Source: Phyllobacterium pellucidum (GTDB taxonomy: Bacteria > Pseudomonadota > Alphaproteobacteria > Rhizobiales > Rhizobiaceae). From it: DNA of 64,000 nucleotides. Position 1 is the stretch's first letter, and each line of letters starts with the position of its first letter. The position numbers and the translations under genes were made by a program. Shown piece by piece: positions 62,342 through 64,000 of this stretch. The stretch is taken from positions 1-64,000 of the forward strand of contig NZ_JABUMX010000005.1 in NCBI RefSeq assembly GCF_013327855.1. The letters are read 5' to 3'. The notes below the pieces were generated by a model. That model saw only the letters and a program-made list of their open reading frames with translations. It ran no database searches and was not told the DNA's origin.

Positions 62342-62707
62342 ATGAGAGCCACGAACGCCTATGTATTGAAATCAGCGATTGCCATCCGCCAGATCTCGTG
62401 TGCATTGGCAATCTCGTGCCTCAGCGTTTCCGCCCTCGCGGAGGCGCCATCCTTCACAAAACTTCAAGCGATGTGCGGCAATGTGAAGGACCCCTTGGAC
62501 CATGGATATTGTGTGGGGTTTCTGGAAGCGGTTGCGCTTCGTATTGTCCACGACAACAAGCACTGCACGATCCTTCAAGAATATATCGACCACCCCAACT
62601 CAAGCCTCGCATTCCCGGATTTGATCGCAGACGTGGATCCCAAGGAATATTCGGGGAGCGCTCTCGAAGGCGTCGAAAAGTATTTCCTCAACAAAGGCTG
62701 CATGTAG
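62342..62707 (+). CDS. second periplasmic Rap1a/Tai-like protein
   Basis: This 121-residue protein has a long signal peptide (charged start, then SCALAISCLSVSALAEAP). The mature part has CGNVKDPLDHGYCVGFLEAV and the spaced cysteines of the Rap1a/Tai fold, followed by VEKYFLNKGCM. GGGAG ten bases upstream supports the ATG at 62342 over a longer frame from 62315. It is diverged from the neighbour but shares its layout, which suggests an old tandem duplication. Confidence 0.68.
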   Translation: MRATNAYVLKSAIAIRQISCALAISCLSVSALAEAPSFTKLQAMCGNVKDPLDHGYCVGFLEAVALRIVHDNKHCTILQEYIDHPNSSLAFPDLIADVDPKEYSGSALEGVEKYFLNKGCM

Positions 62708-62722
62708 GGTATCGGTCAGGAA

Positions 62723-63052
62723 ATGAGCGCGAAAGCCAGGGAAACACGGCGCATTTTCTTCAGAGAGTTCTTTCGCCAGCTCGGAGTTGTTTGGCCAATC
62801 CTGTCCGGAATTCTTGTGTTGATGGTAGGGTTTGGGCTCTTGATTGGCAGAATAGAAGATTGGCAGGCAATGGACACGCTCTACTTCACCTTCGTTACCG
62901 GCCTGACAATAGGCTATGGTGATCTCGCGCCGACCCACGCTTCATCGCGCTTGCTGGCTGTGGGGATTGGTTTTTGTGGAATCGTCATGACTGGGCTCAT
63001 CGCGGCGGTCAGCGTGCAAGCGCTTGTAGCTGCAGCCACAGCCAGGAAGTGA
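62723..63052 (+). CDS. small two-helix potassium channel
   Basis: This 109-residue protein has two membrane helices (about 22-42 and 78-103) flanking a pore loop with the K+ selectivity filter TIGYGD (62-67), preceded by a typical pore helix (LYFTFVTGL). It has the minimal KcsA-like layout without regulatory domains and should form a tetramer. CAGGAA precedes the ATG. It follows the second Rap1a-like gene by 15 bases. Confidence 0.85.
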   Translation: MSAKARETRRIFFREFFRQLGVVWPILSGILVLMVGFGLLIGRIEDWQAMDTLYFTFVTGLTIGYGDLAPTHASSRLLAVGIGFCGIVMTGLIAAVSVQALVAAATARK

Positions 63053-63121
63053 TGACTATCGTACGCAGTGGATTTCAGTATCGCATAATTTTTAATTCAA
63101 AGCAGAGCACAGGAGAAGATC

Positions 63122-63613
63122 ATGCATTTATTCGCTTGGACTACCCTAGCAGTCGCTGTCCTCGCCGTTCCATGTGAGGCCGCCGTCACCAAATATGGTT
63201 CGGCGGCGGGCTGGGACATATATGTCGACGACACCATGGGACCTGGTTGCCTTATCATGCGGGACAATCCCGATGGTGAAACACAGGCGCAGATCGGTAT
63301 CGATGCGACCGCGGCCCCCCGCGGCTTTCTCGCGCTTTATACCAAGACACCCACAAAAATTACCGCCGGTGAAAAGCTTGATGTCGTTTTCGATGTCGAT
63401 GGTCAGAAATACACGGGCGTAGCCAAGGGACAGCAGATGCAAGGATATGACGGCGCATATGTTCCGTTCGACAACCTCGATTTCATCTACGACCTCGCCA
63501 AGAAGAAGGCACTGACGATCACCGCGAAAGGACGCAAAACCGTGGTGGTAAATCTCACCGGCACCGATGACGCGTTCAAGGCGTTGCGGGCTTGTCAGGC
63601 CGCCCAGAAATAG
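63122..63613 (+). CDS. secreted hypothetical protein (163 aa)
   Basis: AGGAGAAG precedes the ATG at 63122. A signal peptide (MHLFAWTTLAVAVLAVPCEA) should be cleaved before AVTKY. The mature part is beta-rich, with AGWDIYVDDTMGPGCLIMRD and AKKKALTITAKGRKTVVVNL, and two cysteines (in GPGCLIM and LRACQAA) that could pair. It resembles invasion-associated-locus-B-like periplasmic proteins in outline only; no firm family assignment. Confidence 0.68.
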   Translation: MHLFAWTTLAVAVLAVPCEAAVTKYGSAAGWDIYVDDTMGPGCLIMRDNPDGETQAQIGIDATAAPRGFLALYTKTPTKITAGEKLDVVFDVDGQKYTGVAKGQQMQGYDGAYVPFDNLDFIYDLAKKKALTITAKGRKTVVVNLTGTDDAFKALRACQAAQK

Positions 63614-63632
63614 CCGGAAGCCTTTCTGATGC

Positions 63633-63661
63633 CCGCGACATGGGACCAACCCATGTCGCGG
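63633..63661. terminator. bidirectional terminator between converging genes
   Basis: CCGCGACATGGG (63633-63644) and CCCATGTCGCGG (63650-63661) form a perfect twelve-base stem with a five-base loop. It lies between the stop codons of two converging genes. No long T-run follows on either side, but the stem is very stable. Confidence 0.65.
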
Positions 63662-63673
63662 CAGCGCCCTTGG

Positions 63674-64000
63674 TCAGGCAAGCAACATCACCAGCACCAT
63701 ACCCCAGATGGTCAGCAGCGTATTCCCCACCGCATAGGTAACCGTATAGCCGAGGCCGGGGATCGTGCTCTTTGCCCGGTCGTTGATCATGCCAAGGGAA
63801 GCAGTGGTCGTTCGAGCGCCTGAGCAGCACCCCAAAAGGATGGCGGGATGGAACCGGAATACGTATTTCCCGACATACATGGCGAGGACGAGCGGGATGG
63901 TGGTCACGACAATGCCCCAGAGGAAGAGGCTGAAACCGAGCTGCTTCAACCCCGCTACAAAGCCCGGCCCGGAAGAAATTCCGACCACCGCGATGAAAAT
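63674..64000 (-). CDS. aspT: AspT-type aspartate:alanine antiporter (C-terminal part only)
   Basis: This is the last 108 residues of a large membrane transporter; the frame is open to the right edge. It includes [20 protein letters not shown], the strongly conserved [20 protein letters not shown], and a terminal helix [17 protein letters not shown]. This ending is typical of the AspT/YidE family of antiporters (AAE family), in which [15 protein letters not shown] lies in the second repeat. The N-terminal 450 or so residues lie outside the window, so subtype and substrate remain open. Confidence 0.85.
   Translation of the reverse strand: MFIAVVGISSGPGFVAGLKQLGFSLFLWGIVVTTIPLVLAMYVGKYVFRFHPAILLGCCSGARTTTASLGMINDRAKSTIPGLGYTVTYAVGNTLLTIWGMVLVMLLA

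Noticed and set aside
62016..62707. A type VI secretion immunity cassette.
   Set aside because: No amidase effector, VgrG, Hcp or secretion gene lies nearby, so I kept only the fold resemblance.
1..64000. CRISPR arrays, insertion sequences, prophage genes, tRNA or rRNA genes.
   Set aside because: No repeat-spacer pattern, transposase, integrase, phage structural gene, or conserved RNA gene sequence was recognised on either strand by eye; a tRNAscan or CRISPR finder run would be decisive.

Overview
The window looks like chromosome of an alphaproteobacterium of the order Hyphomicrobiales (Rhizobiales), probably near Phyllobacterium, Mesorhizobium or Ochrobactrum. The evidence is high-GC coding with little intergenic space, a rhizobial-type cellulose operon (bcsN-bcsA-bcsB-bcsZ-TPR gene), EcfG-type general-stress promoters (GGAAC-N16-CGTT), and many small stress and periplasmic proteins of rhizobial style. 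I see no tRNA or rRNA gene, insertion sequence, phage gene or CRISPR array. Genes at both window edges are cut.

Layout. 1-9.5 kb: an amino-acid antiporter (cut), a two-gene RND efflux pump, an AraC regulator, small membrane proteins and a lipoprotein alpha/beta hydrolase. 9.5-16.7 kb: DoxX protein, a polar amino acid ABC transporter, an acyl-CoA dehydrogenase/CoA-transferase pair, and a divergent HutC-type GntR regulator with three evenly spaced operators. 17.1-26.0 kb: the cellulose operon, with its last four genes joined by ATGA overlaps. 26-29.2 kb: a flavin monooxygenase-like protein and a small stress cluster with EcfG promoters. 29.2-37.9 kb, all on the minus strand: a SWIM zinc finger / DUF5691 / MoxR ATPase / DUF5682 / VWA operon resembling E. 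coli yehQLMP, followed by a RES-Xre toxin-antitoxin pair with its own operator. 38.1-40.8 kb: a UdgX uracil-DNA-binding protein coupled to a radical SAM protein. 41.2-47.2 kb: a KaiC-like ATPase with two hybrid histidine kinases behind an exact EcfG promoter. 47.4-50.4 kb: small envelope and stress proteins, three with EcfG-like promoters. 50.5-53.8 kb: a cysteine-free molybdopterin-fold protein, a GGDEF-EAL protein and a methyltransferase. 54-58.7 kb: small proteins, a CYTH/AI-2E transporter pair and a winged-helix/TPR membrane regulator. 58.8-63.6 kb: a 29-residue membrane peptide, a SulP transporter, polyphosphate kinase 2, two Rap1a/Tai-like periplasmic proteins and a small K+ channel. The right edge cuts an AspT-type antiporter.

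How the genes work together. Two themes recur. One is general stress response: eight EcfG-like promoters lie in front of small stress proteins, a ferritin-like YciE/YciF protein and the KaiC-histidine kinase operon. The other is cyclic-di-GMP and surface life: a PilZ-bearing cellulose synthase plus a GGDEF-EAL enzyme with a periplasmic partner.

The best candidates for little-described biology are the five-gene MoxR-VWA operon with DUF5691 and DUF5682 and its adjoining toxin-antitoxin pair, the EcfG-driven KaiC-kinase operon without kaiA or kaiB, and the UdgX/radical-SAM pair. All product names rest on reading motifs by eye and on recalled family knowledge; no database search was run.
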